A stretch of 64,000 nucleotides of DNA. It comes from Lantana camara. Its lineage: Eukaryota > Streptophyta > Magnoliopsida > Lamiales > Verbenaceae. Position numbers and translations under genes: made by a program. Positions 1 through 12,006 of this stretch are shown here, in pieces. Under the pieces are notes generated by a model. It was given only the letters and a program-made list of their open reading frames with translations, searched no databases and was not told where the DNA came from. The stretch lies in NCBI GenBank assembly GCA_037501455.1, contig CM074855.1:32025001-32089000 (forward strand), read 5' to 3'. Each line of letters opens with the position of its first letter. Positions within the stretch are counted from its first letter, which is position 1.

Positions 1-789
1 AAGTGTTCTTTGCTAAAATAAGTTAAATGTGCTACTTAATTATATGGATTTTGAAGTAATTAGACTATTAGATATGCGCGTAATGATTTCGTGTTAGTTA
101 AATTAATTGCATCTTTGTTTATTAAATAATGTACAACAATGACGTATATTTATATATATTTATATATATATACACTATTATTATAAACTATTTTACCTAA
201 GGATAACCATCACTTATTACTAGTCAAGCTTATAAATAACTATTTTAATTGGAAAAAAATAAAATGGATTTCATTAAATTAAACGAATCCCTAGTAGCAA
301 CTCTTTACATGCTATTACAACTAATATTATTTTATCTAATATAATAACTTCTCACACATATACTAATAATATTTAATAAATAGATATGCTCCCTTGTAGG
401 CTTAGTCATGAAGTTTTGAGACCCTACTCAGCAAACCACGTGCCAATCAAAGAAATTGGAACGGGACTGCGCGTCATTACTCTTTTAGATACACTCAATT
501 CCATTGATTATTTTAATAACTTTATTGATTTCAATTGTGATGTTACAACAGAAAATAGAAAGACGTGTTTACAAGCTGAGTCTCAGTAGCTCACTTCCAA
601 ACCAACCCAAACAGAAGTTCCATTTTACTAAATAAAAGAAAATTGACTGTCATCTCCGACCTCAACACATAAGATCGATCTCCTCCGGGAAATTCCCGAG
701 AACTATAATTCTCCTGATTGTAAGTAATATCTACTCACCTTTCTAATTTTGAATTTTCCTATTATTTGATAACTTTTACTTTAGATTTA

Positions 790-1023
790 GGGGAAATTAC
801 ATCTACACCCCCTGAGGTTTGGCCTAATTACAAATCAGTACCTCTTTTTTCATTTATTACATATCAATCCCTAAAAACACTGTTTTAATTACAAATCAGT
901 CCCTCTTTAGTGGTTAAAATGTAATTGAAACAGTGTTTTTAGGAGTTGATATGTAATAAATGAAAAAAGAGGGACTGATTTGTAATTAGGCCAAACCTCA
1001 GGGGGTGTAGATGTAATTTGCCC
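790..1023. mobile_element. Mutator-like MITE with long terminal inverted repeats
   Basis: The 234-bp element begins GGGGAAATTACATCTACACC and ends with the near-complement, finishing in ATGTAATTTGCCC. The two arms together make almost the whole element one palindrome. It is flanked by the 9-bp direct repeat TTAGATTTA (781-789 and 1024-1032), and the 3' LTR has a single uninterrupted TTAGATTTA at the matching place, so the empty site is visible. A 9-bp target duplication with long TIRs fits Mutator-like MITEs. It has no coding capacity. Confidence 0.85.
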
Positions 1024-1264
1024 TTAGATTTAATATTTAGGTAGTAATTTTGATTTAACCGAACCTTTAGGAATATGTTGTATATTTAGTCGAAGAATCT
1101 ATAAGTATGATTAATTCATTTTAAGTCTATGTGTTCTAAATGGAATTATAATTCTTTTTCGAAAAGAATGAGATTCTAATTCTATGATTCATAAAATAAA
1201 TTACCTTGTATTTTATAAATATATGTATGGATATGTCCAGGATATATGAAGAATGTTTTGTTTT

Positions 1265-1396
1265 AATTCTTATTGTTAGTTACATTAATTGAATGAAATT
1301 AAACCCCTACGATTGCCATTTTACATTAAGAATTCTTATTGTTAGTTACATTAATTGAATGAAATTAAACCCCTACGATTGCCATTTTACTTTAAG
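1265..1396. repeat. 66-bp tandem duplication in the 5' LTR
   Basis: The unit starting AATTCTTATTGTTAG occurs at 1265 and again at 1331 with one visible mismatch. The 3' LTR has a single copy near 9817, so the duplication arose after insertion. Confidence 0.9.
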
Positions 1397-2094
1397 AATT
1401 GGGTGCTTAATGATCCATTTGGTTTTCGCATCTAGCTACACATGTTTTGTAATGGTATAAAATAAAGTATATGAATTACTTTAAACTTCTTTGAAACTGT
1501 TTGTGTATGTGCATATATTAATTACTAGATGCTTTATATATGATTTAATTAAAAGAGGCGTACTGATTTCAGCTTTCAAAGGGCAGTAACTATTGAGTTA
1601 TGAATAAATCTTACATGCCAACAATTTTATTGCATCAACAAAAATACCTGTTAATACTAAATTAAAATATCGAATGACTCTTCCTTCTGAAACCATGACC
1701 CAATTATCATTGTAATTATCTGGGTTGTAATAAAATGATTTAAAGTGTATATCATTCTCAATTTAGTAGTAATAGATATTATATTTCGTTGAATTATAAA
1801 GAAAATTTGTGAATACCTAATTAAAGTGCTTAAATAGCCTGATTTTGTTGCAGTCGTACAAGTCAGTCGTATTACTAAGCGTTGAGTTGAGTCGAGTCTT
1901 ACCTTGTAGTCTTGTGTAATAGGCGTTCCTAGGGAGGAGCCCTGGTCGTGTTAATCGTGTCTTTCTTTTGCAGTTTGGAAGCTTTTAAGGTGAGGGATTA
2001 AAATATTTTCAATTGGGGCCTAAATATATATTATGTAAATATATATATTCTTAAAATCCAACCCTTATTTATTGAGTTTGATTTTGAACCGTTG

Positions 2095-2098
<4 letters not shown>

Positions 2099-2135
<37 letters not shown>

Positions 2136-2152
2136 ATAATAATTATTATTAG
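2099..2152. repeat. (TA)n then (TAA)n microsatellite
   Basis: About 34 bases of TA dinucleotide run into TAATAATAATAATTATTATT. The matching place in the 3' LTR (11966-12004) has only the TA run, so the TAA part differs between the LTRs. Confidence 0.9.
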
Positions 2153-3166
2153 TTGTTTTATAATATTTTAGTATTTTGGTGAAAATCGGATTTCCTTATA
2201 AAAATGGGTTGTTGTTATATATTATATAAGCGTGAGTGAATGAAAGTTTGATTTTAAACTGTGAAACAGTTAAAAGAAAGAAAGTGCTTGAAAGTGTGAA
2301 AATGTTTTGAAAAGCGAGTAGTGATCGAATGATAGAACCCTTGGGGACGCCCTTGGGGAATATGGGCCCGAAGTATCTAGTGGGTGAAGCCCGGAGGTGT
2401 GCACCAAAGGTTGATCTTGCTACGTACTTCTATGAATCTCTATACCGGGCGTAGCCGGAGGTTGACTGCGTTATGTATAGAGTGAGGTTATTGGTACCAG
2501 GGAATATTGCCCCCTATATGTGTGATCGTGTGATTGGTTGAGGGGCACCTCGACTAACAATTGGAGGGAGAAGGCTGGTTTATGTTTTGTGTTTCTTGTA
2601 TTCAGGGTGTGAAAGGTTGGAGACCTCACCCGTACTCGCCGGGTTATTGTGATTGATCGATCGTTTCAATTATTGGTTCACAAGTGTTCTATTCAAGCTG
2701 AAAGATATTCTTTCATATACGTTTCGATCTTATTTTGAAAAGAGTAAAAGTGTGAACCAAATTTGTGCTCTTATTTATATATATGTATAACCCTCTCACT
2801 TAGTCACTTTGACTAATGTCCCTTTATTCTGGTTTTGGCTTTAGGCAGTTGTGAATAAGCGGCATGTTGGTCTAGGTCGTCAGGTGCCGTTTAGATAGTT
2901 TGCTTTGGATTTTACTATTTTGGAACTTCTCCTTCGTGAGAAAGTCACTATGTACAGTCTATACTTATAGTTATCGTTTTGTCTTTGGTCTTATCGGCCT
3001 TGTAATTATATTTTGTGTTTCAGTATGATTGTCTTGATGCTTCCACTATGCTGGTGTTTGTTTGTTCGTTCGTCGTTGTTCGCTGGGAAAGATCTCGAGT
3101 GGAGGCCCAAAGCTAACACTTGGGGTATGTCTCAGTGCGGGATGTGGCAAGGGCGCCACATTTGGT

Positions 3167-3180
3167 TGGTATCAGAGCCC
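3167..3180 (+). other. Primer binding site, initiator tRNA-Met type
   Basis: TGGTATCAGAGCCC lies six bases after the 5' LTR end. It matches the complement of the 3' end of plant initiator tRNA-Met, the usual primer of these elements. Confidence 0.9.
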
Positions 3181-3385
3181 GGTTTGTCAATCGGAGCTCT
3201 TGTCGTGTGTCTAGAATAAGTCTAAGTTGGTATTGGAGTGACTCTAGATTGTACGGCTATAGGATTTGAGTCATTATGTACTTTTGTGTATACCTGTAGT
3301 ACGTGTCTATGTGATACTTCAGTATTTATATGATTACGCTCTAACCAACCGTGCATTATATTGTCAGTAAATTGTGATTGCAGCA

Positions 3386-4380
3386 ATGCCACGCGGAAGA
3401 CCCCCTAGTGCTAAGATCCCGCCACCAGTTGGAGAACAAGCCCCGTCTAAGAATGTTAATGTTAATGACTTTGCACGACATTTTGCACAAGCTTGGGTAC
3501 AACAAGCAACCCAACAGGCTCAACAACAGTGTCAAGGACCAGTGCAAGCAGAAGAGAAAGCACTAGATAAGTTCCTCAAGTATAATCCACCCAAGTTTTA
3601 TGGCCAGACTGATGATCTGAAGGCTGAAGAGTGGATATCTGAAATGGAACAAATTTTCCAAGTTACTCGAATCCGAGATTCTGATCGGGTAGAATTTGTT
3701 GTGTTTTTGCTCAAAAGTCCTGCTCAAGATTGTTGGAAACTCACACGACAAGGATGGCAGGTTATTGGAGGACCAACTACTTGGAAACGATTCCTAATTG
3801 AATTTAGAGAGAATTATATTCCCCAAGTGATTCGTGATCGTAGGGAGAAAGAGTTTATGGAATTGGTTTAAGGAAACACTAGTGTTGTGGAATATGAGGC
3901 ACGATTCGCTCGTCTGATCAATTATGTGTCTCATATCGTGCCGGATCAGAGGAGAAGAACTAAGAGATTCATCCAAGGGCTTAAGCATGAAATAAGATAC
4001 GCCTTGATGGCTTCTAAAGTCACAGAGTATAATGATGCAGTGTCAAGGGCCATGGAAGTGGAGTCGGAGATACGAGATATGCGATTTCCAGTGCCAATGA
4101 ACACAATGAATCAATCTTCAGGATCCAAAAGGCCATTCATAAGGACAAATCATCCTTCATATAAAAAGCCTCGTAAATTTGGGAATGGACCTACGACCCA
4201 CAAACCTAATGCAGCCCTACACCGAATGGGGGCCTATGCCCCATAACATAAATGTGGGTTTTGTGGTGGACCAAATCATGAGAAAAATAATTGCTGGAGG
4301 AGGTTAGGCCGTTGTATAAGGTGTGGCAGTGACGAACACCAGATCAGAAACTGCCCAAGGGCACAGCCACAATAAGGTCT
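3386..4380 (+). pseudogene. gag: Tekay-like gag polyprotein, broken
   Basis: Gag forms the particle that packages the element RNA. The ATG at 3386 starts a protein beginning MPRGRPPSAK; a GTG four codons upstream is in frame but less likely. The retrotransposon gag core (a PPKFYGQTDD-like segment, AEEWISEMEQ, ACRW-like region) spans about 3580-3850. A TAA at 3869 interrupts it, and the same protein resumes with VVEYEARFARL (3887) and runs to a TAA at 4244. The next stretch still encodes two CX2CX4HX4C zinc knuckles (about 4253-4365: CGFCGGPNHEKNNC and CIRCGSDEHQIRNC). The stops are single-base losses in an otherwise conserved sequence, so this is a pseudogene. Confidence 0.88.
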
Positions 4381-5289
4381 GAGAGCACCAGATAGAAATT
4401 TTCAATAGGCTACAGGAGCAGGGAGGCCAGTAGTTCGTGCTCGGGCATATGCATTGGGGGGAGAAGAGGAATAAGTGGATCTAACTGCAGTTGTGGAAGG
4501 CACGCTAAACATTTTAGACATCCCAGTTAGAGTATTATATGATCCGGGTGCTACGTACTCATTTGTTTCGCATGATGTTGCTTTGAAATTATCTGTATAT
4601 GTGTGTGCCTACCTTATGTGTATGAAGTTAGTTCGCCTCTAGGATCTAGCTTTACAACTGATCGAATTTATAGAGGTTGTCCCTTAAGGATTAATAATAA
4701 AATCTATCCGGCTGACCTAATCGAGATACCGATGGAAAGGTATGGAGTTATTTTGGGTATGGATAGGTTGTTCCAACATCGGGCACAAGTGAACTGCTAT
4801 GAGAAGAAATTCATCTTGGAAGCTGAAAAATCAACTAAGAAGGAAATTAAAGGCGACAAAACAAAGCGAATACCAATCATATCAGTAATGGAAGCTAGAC
4901 AACTTATTAAAGTTGGGGCGACTGGATATGTTACCTACTTGCTCAACCGACCAAAGGATCAGGTGAAATTAGAGGAGATGGATGTGGTTAAGGAGTTTCC
5001 TGACATGTTTCCTGAGTGTCTAAACTCACTGCCACCAGAGCGAGAGATTGAATTTGTAACTGACCTTATTCCAAGAGCAGAACCATTTTCAAAGACACCC
5101 TACAGAATGGCGCCGACAAAGCTAAAGGAATTAAAGACTCAATTGGATGATTTGTTAGCCAGTGGATATATCAGTCCGAGTACCTCACCTTGGGGTGCTC
5201 TGGTTTTGTTTGTAAAGAAGAAAGACGAATCCCTCAGAATGTGCATCGACTATAGAGAGCTGAATAGAATGACAATAAAGAACAAGTAT

Positions 5290-6075
5290 TGATAAACAAT
5301 GGCACTAATTCCAGTTTGAGCAAAAAACTTAAAACAAGTGTTAATAATGGAATAGCAAATGAAGCAAAGATGACACGTGCGATTTATACAGGTTCGGCAA
5401 GCCTGCTCCTGTCCCCAAGTTGTGAGCTTGAGAGTTTTCAAAAATATTCTTATTAAGCACTTGGGATTATAAGAAAAACCTTGTAATCTCATACACAAAC
5501 ACTCTAGTGAGATAAATAAGCTTCACCTACTTATCTTTCTCACTAACACACACTAAATGAAAGTTACCTCCTCTCTGGAACTAACCACAGTAGTACCAGA
5601 GATTACAAAATTGAGACCGACTGTCTCTCTGGAATCACTCAGATCCCTACCAATGCTGAATCACTCGGATTCTCACAAACACTCTGAATCACTCGGATTC
5701 TTACAACCAATCTGAATCACTCGGATTCTATACTCTGCACTAAGCTTTCACTGATCTTACTCGAAGATGCCTGACAACTCGTGTAATTCTTTCTTTGAAG
5801 ATCTGCTTTATATATTGTGCGTTCAAGACACACTAGCCATTGGGAAAAACTCCTTGCCATATTTGGTTTTTGCTTGATTTGCTGAATCTCTTATTGGAGT
5901 GATTTGGAGATTTGATTTTAATTCCACCAATCTTGGAGATCTGAGGAACTTTCCATCTTTCCTTCCATTAGTACTGATTTGCTGGAACTTGCCTTGTTGG
6001 AATCCTAAACAAAACAAAAGGTAATAGAGAAAAATAGGTTCAGTCGAAATCAACAAAAGCAATTTATATTGAACA
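5290..6075 (-). mobile_element. Solo LTR, probably copia-type, inserted in the RT domain
   Basis: The Tekay RT is interrupted within the codons for NKYP. The 786-bp insert begins TGATAAAC and ends TTGAACA on the + strand, with the 5-bp duplication AGTAT on both sides (5285-5289 and 6076-6080). Removing the insert and one copy restores the RT frame. On the - strand it has a TATATAAA box (around 5810) and a repeat-rich segment (ATCCGAGTGATTC, four times, about 5625-5735). The flanking match can also be read as 10 bp (GAACAAGTAT), which would suggest a Mutator-like insertion instead, but no terminal inverted repeat supports that. Confidence 0.65.
5625..5740. repeat. Short tandem repeat GAATCACTCGGATTC
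   Basis: Four copies about 30 bp apart within the solo LTR. Each contains the near-palindrome GAATCAC-TCGGATTC. Confidence 0.8.
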
Positions 6076-8702
6076 AGTATCCTCTACCCCACCTTGAAGA
6101 GTTGTTCAACTTATTAAAAGGGTCGAGATTTTACTCCAAACTCGACCTTAGGCAAGAGTATTATCACCTTCGTATAAAAAAGAAGGATATTCGTCGTATT
6201 AAAAGGATCGAGATTTTAACGCGTGGTATGAGCATTTTGAATTTGTCGTGATGCCATTTGGTCTAACCAATGCCCCAACAGCTTTCATGGATATGATGCA
6301 TAGAATTTTCAGATCATATCTTGACAAGTTCGTTGTCATCTTTATCAACGATATTCTAGTGTTCTCTAAATCAGAAGAAGAGCATGCAGAACACCTTCGC
6401 ATTGTGTTGGAAACCCTACGACGACACCAGTTGTTTACCAAGTTCAGTAAATGTGAGTTTTGGATAGACCGAGTTGCATTTCTTGGACATATCATCTCGG
6501 GAAATGGAATAGAAGTTGATCCATCCATGATCGAAGTAGTTATGAGTTGGGAACAACCTAAGACGCCTTCAGAAGTAAGAAGTTTCTTGGGATTAGTTGG
6601 GTACTACCGGAGGTTTGTTCGAGACTTTTCCAAGATTGCATCCCTACTTACCCAGTTAGCTAAAAAGAACGTGAAGTTTCAGTGGGATGAGAAATGTGAA
6701 ACTAGCTTTCAAGAGTTAAAGAAGAGATTGACCACGACCCCAATATTAGCATTACCAGAAGGATCAGAAGGATATGCGGTATACACCGTTGCATCAAAAG
6801 AAGGCTTGGGATGCCTATTGATGCAGAGTGGAAAGGCTATTGCATATGCATCGAGAAAGTTGCGTTCCCATGAGCAAAACTATCCTAACCATGATTTATA
6901 GTTTGCAGCTGTCATCTTCGCTTTAGCTAAGTGGCGACATTACTTATATGGTGTTTCATTCGACATCTTTACCGATCATAAGAACTTGAAACACCTATTT
7001 ACCCAGAAGGAGCTAAACATGAGACAAAGAAAATGGATGGAATTTCTAGAAGATTATGATTGCAAAATTCAATATCATCCAGGAAAGGCCAATGTGGTAG
7101 CGGATGCTTTAAGTAGAAAAACGAGTATAGCTTGCATAAAAAGAGCTTCAATTTTAAGTGAAAATACACCGGAGAAAGTTCGTATTAGATTAAAACCACG
7201 AGTGGCGAATATTACCATTAAGTCAGATTTGGGTCAAAGAGTTAAGGAAGCACAAATGACTGATGAGTGGGTTTGGAGACAGGCAGAACGGATCAAGGAA
7301 ACCCCAGATTCAAAGTTTGGCTTTGGTGATACAGGCATCTTCAGATGCAAGAATAGGGTATATATTCCAACATTACTGAGAAGAGAAATCCTTGACGAAG
7401 CTCATAAGTCTGCTTACACAATTCATCCTGGGGGAAACAAGATGTACAAGGATCTCAAGGCTCATTATTGGTGGAATGGAATGAAACGAGATGTAGCAAA
7501 TTTCGTAAAAAGATGTTTTACCTGCCAACAAATGAAAGCTGAACATCAGAAACCAGTGGAACGTTGCAACCATTACCAATACCAACGTGGAAATGGGAAC
7601 AAGTGACTATGGATATCCTAACAGGACTTCCTGAAATTAGAGGCGGTTATGATAGTATCTGGGTTATAATCGACAGATTGACCAATTCAACTCACTTTCT
7701 CTAAGTAAAATCAATTGATAAGGTGGAAAAATTGGCAGAACTGTATCATCAGGAGATTTTCAGGCTACACGGAATTCCATTAAGTATCATTTTTGATAGG
7801 GATCCTAAATTCACTTCAAAATTATGGCAGGACTTGCAGAGTTATTTGGGAACTAAGTTAAAGTTCAGTACTGCAGCTCACCCATAAACCGATGGTCAAT
7901 CAGAAAGGTCAATCAAATACCTAGAATATATGCTAAGGGCTTGCGCATTAGATTTCCATGACAGCTGGAACAAACATTTGAGGCTAGTCTAGTTCGCTTA
8001 CAACAACAGTTACCAAGCTTCAATTGGGATGACACAGTATGAAGCTCTATACGGTAGAAAATGCAGATATCCACTGTATTGGGATTTGGAGGATTGGAGA
8101 TGGACTGAAGATGGTATTCATCAAGCGACCCCTCCAGATCTGATTCATGATGCAATTGAGAAGGTATAAATCATCCAACAAAGGATGAAGTCTACCTAAG
8201 ACAGGCAAAAGAGTTATGCTGATAAGAGACGACGAGATTTAGAATTTGAGGTGGGTGATCGTGTATTTTCAAAAGCCTCGCCAAGAAAAGGATTCACGAG
8301 AATCGGAAAGGGTGGAAAATTGAATCCATGATACATTGGCCCATTTGAAGGTCTAGAACAAATTGGGAAAACGGCCTATCGTTTAGATTTACCACCAAGT
8401 CTCACAGGAATTCAAAACATTCTTCATGTTTCTCAGCTTCGAAAGTATTATCCTGATGAATCTCACATTCTCCCAGTGGAGCAAGCGCAATTGGAGTCAA
8501 ATCTAACCTTCACAATGAAACCAGTACAAGTATTGGATCGTAAATATCAAGAACTCAAAAATAGAAGGATTCTATTGGTAAAGGTGTTGTGGAGGAACCA
8601 GATAACCGAGGAACCTACATGGGAAATAGAGGAGAAAATGAAAAAGCACTACCCCGAATTGTTTGAAGGATCAGAAATGAAATTTGGGGACTAGATTCAT
8701 TT

Positions 8703-8714
8703 AAGGAGGGAAGA
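8703..8714 (+). other. Polypurine tract of the Tekay-like element
   Basis: AAGGAGGGAAGA directly precedes TTGTAACACC at the 3' LTR start; the place and composition fit the plus-strand primer. Confidence 0.8.
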
Positions 8715-9901
8715 TTGTAACACCCACGTTCCGAACATAAAGAAAATGGGCAAGTTGATTAAGACATCGGGACACGTTTAAAAATTAATCGGATAAATTA
8801 TCAAAACAAGTGTTCTTTGCTAAAATAAGTTAAATGTGCTACTTAATTATATGGATTTTGAAGTAATTAGACTATTAGATATGCACGTAATGATTTCGTG
8901 TTAGTTAAATTAGTTGCATCTTTGTTTATTAAATAATGTACATCAATGCCTTATATTTACATATATACATATATATATATTATTATTATTATTATAAACT
9001 ATTTTACGTAAGTATAACCATTACTTACTATTAGTCAAGCTTATAAATGACAATTTTAATTGGAAAAAAAATGGATTTCATTAAATTAAACGAATCCCTA
9101 GTAGCAACTCTTTACATGCTATTACAACTAATATTATTTTATCTAATATAATAACTTCTCACACATATACTAATAATAGATAATAAATAGATATGCTCCC
9201 TTGTGGGCTTAGTCATGAAGTTTTGAGACCCCAACCACGTGCCAATCAAAGAAATTGGAACAGGTCTGTGTGTCATTACTCTTTTAGATACACTCAATTC
9301 CATTGATTATTTTAATAACGGTATTGATTTCGATTGTGATGTTACAAAAGAAAATAGTAAGACACGTGTTTACAAGCTGAGTCTCGGTAGCTCACTTCCA
9401 AACTAACCCAAACAGAAGTTCCATTTTACTAAATAAAAGAAAATTGACTGTGATCTCTGACCTCAACACATAAGATCAATGTCCTCCTAGAAATTCCGGA
9501 GAACTATAATTCTCCTGATTGTAAGTAATATCTACTCACCTTTCTAATTTTGATTCCTATTATTTGATAACTTTTACTTTAGATTTAATATTTAGGTAGT
9601 AATTTTGATTTAACCCAACCTTTAGGAATATGTTGTATATTTAGTCGAAGAATCTATAAGTATGATTAATTCATTTTAAATCTATGTATTCTAAATGGAA
9701 TTATAGTTCTTTTTCGAAAAGAATGAGATTCTAATTCTATGATTCATAAAATAAAGTACCTTGTATTTTATAAATATATGTATTTTATTTGATATACAAA
9801 GAATGTTTTGTTTTAATTCTTATTGTTAGTTACATTAATTGAATGAAATTAAACCCCTACGATTGTCATTTTACTTTAAGAATTGGGCGTTTAATGATCC
9901 A

Positions 9902-9955
9902 TTTGGTTTTTCCATCTAACTATACACATGTTTTGTCGTGGTATAAAATAAAGTA
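9902..9955. repeat. 54-bp direct repeat, left copy
   Basis: TTTGGTTTT...AATAAAGTA here is repeated at 11288-11341 on the far side of the insert, with two or three mismatches. The 5' LTR has one copy. See the finding on the insert. Confidence 0.85.
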
Positions 9956-11287
9956 AGGTTAATTCTATGGACCCAGTTCTTTGCAATGTTTTCAAAACCG
10001 GACCGGAGGGCGAATCGGTGGCCTTACTGGTTACCGATCGGATCGGTTCGACCGGTTCAACCACCGGTCGAACCGGTATGATATCATAAATAAATAATAA
10101 TTATTTTATTAAATATAAATATATTTATATAATATTATAAAACTACAAAATAGATATAAAATCCAAATATTTGAAAACAAATAATATTTGTCAAGAAATA
10201 TCTAACAAATTTAAAGTTATATTTAAGAACATACATAAATTATTTTTTGGAAACAAGCACAACAAATTTATTTGTCCATTTATTATTTTTTTTGATGACA
10301 TTTGTCCTTTTATTTTAAGGATATACATAATTTAAACAAAGAATTAATTTGGAAGGGTAAATAATTGGAGACTTAAATATCCAAAACTCTTAACAAAAAA
10401 ATTTACTTCCTAAAATTAAGGGATATGCATTTATACATTTGATTTATTTTCTAAAAAGAATGAACGTAATTTTAGCAGATTTATGTAACTAATACACGAT
10501 TTCCTTTTCCGATAAACTCGTGTATAAGTATATGTTGGACACGATTGTTTTTTTTTTCAATCCTCTCTCTCTCTCATCCTTCAATCGTCTTTTCATCTTC
10601 ATTTTATTGGGTGAACTTCTCTAATAAAAAAAATCTGCTTTTCATCTTCTGCCTTTTCATTTTCTTGGTGCATTTCTGAGAGAACAAATCTGTCATATTT
10701 TTATTTTTCTCTTTGCCTCTTCTTCATGAATTCCTGAACGCCGAGATGGTGAAGATGTAAATGAATGCGCAGCGGGTTAAAGAAGATAGTTTTGCCGGTT
10801 CAAGGATTTTTTTATTTTTTTTTCAAAAAAACACAGGTATTTCGCTGAACCGGCGGTCCGGTCCGGTTATCAGGGCCGAAACCGGCGGTTAACCGGCCGG
10901 TTTTTCCGGCCCTGTACCGGTCCGGTCCCAACTGGTTTTAGAGGCTGACTCGGACCGGACCTCTTGCCGGTCACCGGTTGAACCGGTCCGACCGGCCGGT
11001 CCGGTCCGGTTTTGAAAACACTGGTTCTTTGGGCTATTGGGCGGATTGCCCCCCTATCCTTTCATTTTGGCCGATTTTCCCATAACTTTTGAAAAATCGT
11101 TCACTTGACCCCTTTGAAAAAAACTTTAACAAAGCATATTTGGATGATGATGATATCAAACGTGTTGATATGATATATCACATTGAAGCTTTCGATGCAA
11201 GGAACACAACAATGGTCTCAAAATCAAAATCCGACAATCGACGAAGAAGAAATCATCGGTCAAAGGTGGCACACGACAAACGAAGTG
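9956..11287. mobile_element. 1.3-kb insert in the 3' LTR, unclassified, containing a hAT element
   Basis: This is absent from the 5' LTR. Outside the hAT element it leaves about 290 bp that starts AGGTTAATTCTATGGACCC and ends in CACGACAAACGAAGTG, with no terminal inverted repeat I can see. It resembles a fragment of another repeat copied in. The short ORF in its right part (11089-11337) reads into the LTR and has no recognised domain. Confidence 0.7.
9984..11023. mobile_element. Non-autonomous hAT transposon
   Basis: The 1040-bp element has terminal inverted repeats CAATGTTTTCAAAACCGG (left) and, read from the right end, CAGTGTTTTCAAAACCGG. The 8-bp direct repeat GTTCTTTG flanks it exactly (9976-9983 and 11024-11031). 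An 8-bp target duplication plus a CA-G-TG end is the hAT signature. Subterminal regions are packed with CCGGTTCGACCGG-like repeats on both sides, a likely transposase-binding design. The middle is AT-rich and non-coding, so it depended on an outside transposase. Confidence 0.9.
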
Positions 11288-11341
11288 TTTGGTTTTCGCA
11301 TCTAACTATACACATGTTTTGTCGTGGTATAAAATAAAGTA
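11288..11341. repeat. 54-bp direct repeat, right copy
   Basis: Second copy of the LTR segment at 9902-9955. It carries the 5' LTR version TTTTCGCATCT, while the left copy reads TTTTTCCATCT. Confidence 0.85.
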
Positions 11342-11962
11342 TATGAATTACTTTAAACTTCTTTGAAACTGTTTGTGTATGTGCATATATTAATTACTAG
11401 ATGCTTTATATATGATTTAATTAAAAGAGGCGTACTGATTTCAGCTTTGAAAGGGTAGTAACTATTGAGTTATGAATAAATCTTACATGCCAACAATTTT
11501 ATTGCATCAACGAAAATACCTGTTAATAATAAATTAAAATATCGAATGACTCTTCCTTTTGAAACCATGACCCAATTTTCATTGTAATTATCTGGGTTGT
11601 AATAAAATGATTTGAAGTGTATATCATTCTCAATTTAGTAGTAATAGATATTATATTTCGTTGAATTATGAAAAAAATTTGTGAATACCTAATTAAAGTG
11701 TTTAATAGCCTGATTTTGTTACAGTCGTACAAGTCGGTCGTATTACTAAGCGCTGCGTCAAGTCGAGTCTTAACTTGTAGTCTTGTGTAACAGGCGTTCC
11801 TAGGGAGGAGCCCTGATCGTGTTGATCGTGTCTTTCTTTTGCAGTTTGGAAGATTTTACGGTGAGAGATTAAAATGTTTTCAACTGGGGCCTAAACATAT
11901 ATTATGTAAATATATATATTCTTAAAACCCAACCCTTATTTATTGAGTTTTTGAACCGTTGA

Positions 11963-11965
<3 letters not shown>

Positions 11966-12004
<39 letters not shown>
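11966..12004. repeat. (TA)n microsatellite in the 3' LTR
   Basis: An uninterrupted TA run of about 39 bases, at the LTR position matching 2099-2132. Confidence 0.9.

Positions 12005-12006
<2 letters not shown>

Larger units (their letters stand above)
1..3160 (+). repeat. 5' LTR of the Tekay-like element (partial)
   Basis: It aligns with 8808-13012. It ends GGGCGCCACA and is followed by a primer binding site. Compared with the 3' LTR it has a 234-bp MITE (790-1023) and a 66-bp tandem duplication (1265-1396), and it lacks the 1.3-kb insert at 9956-11287. Without these differences the two LTRs are about equal, 2.9 kb each. A TATATAA-like stretch near 2219-2229 could be the promoter, but the area is AT-rich and this is weak. 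Confidence 0.88.
4470..8694 (+). pseudogene. pol: Tekay-like pol: protease, RT, RNase H, integrase, chromodomain-like tail
   Basis: Protease: DPGATYSF near 4540 in place of the family's usual D-S/T-G-A, followed by VILGMDRL (about 4750). RT: from about 5050, split by a solo LTR at 5290-6075, then KLDLRQEYYHL and MPFGLTNAP. The catalytic F-I-D-D motif reads FIND (Asn codon 6347-6349), so one metal-binding Asp is lost. RNase H: about 6750-7130, with a TAG at 6899 and the end motif ADALSR. Integrase: an H-H-C-C zinc-binding region (about 7400-7530, ending CFTCQQMK), then catalytic D near 7611, D near 7797 and E near 7902, with stops at about 7701, 7885, 7989, 8167 and 8199. The tail (about 8560-8680, WRNQITEEPTWEIEEKM) resembles a chromodomain. 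Not functional. Confidence 0.9.

Noticed and set aside
386..589. 67-codon frame in the Tekay 5' LTR as a small protein
   Set aside because: The matching frame is broken in the 3' LTR by indels and no domain is recognised.
3167..3180. tRNA-like sequence TGGTATCAGAGC at 3167, 22444, 56430 and 61620
   Set aside because: It is a primer binding site complementary to the tRNA 3' end; no tRNA arms or anticodon follow.
9902..11341. 54-bp direct repeats as a target-site duplication
   Set aside because: Known transposases and integrases give far shorter duplications; repair with copying is more likely.
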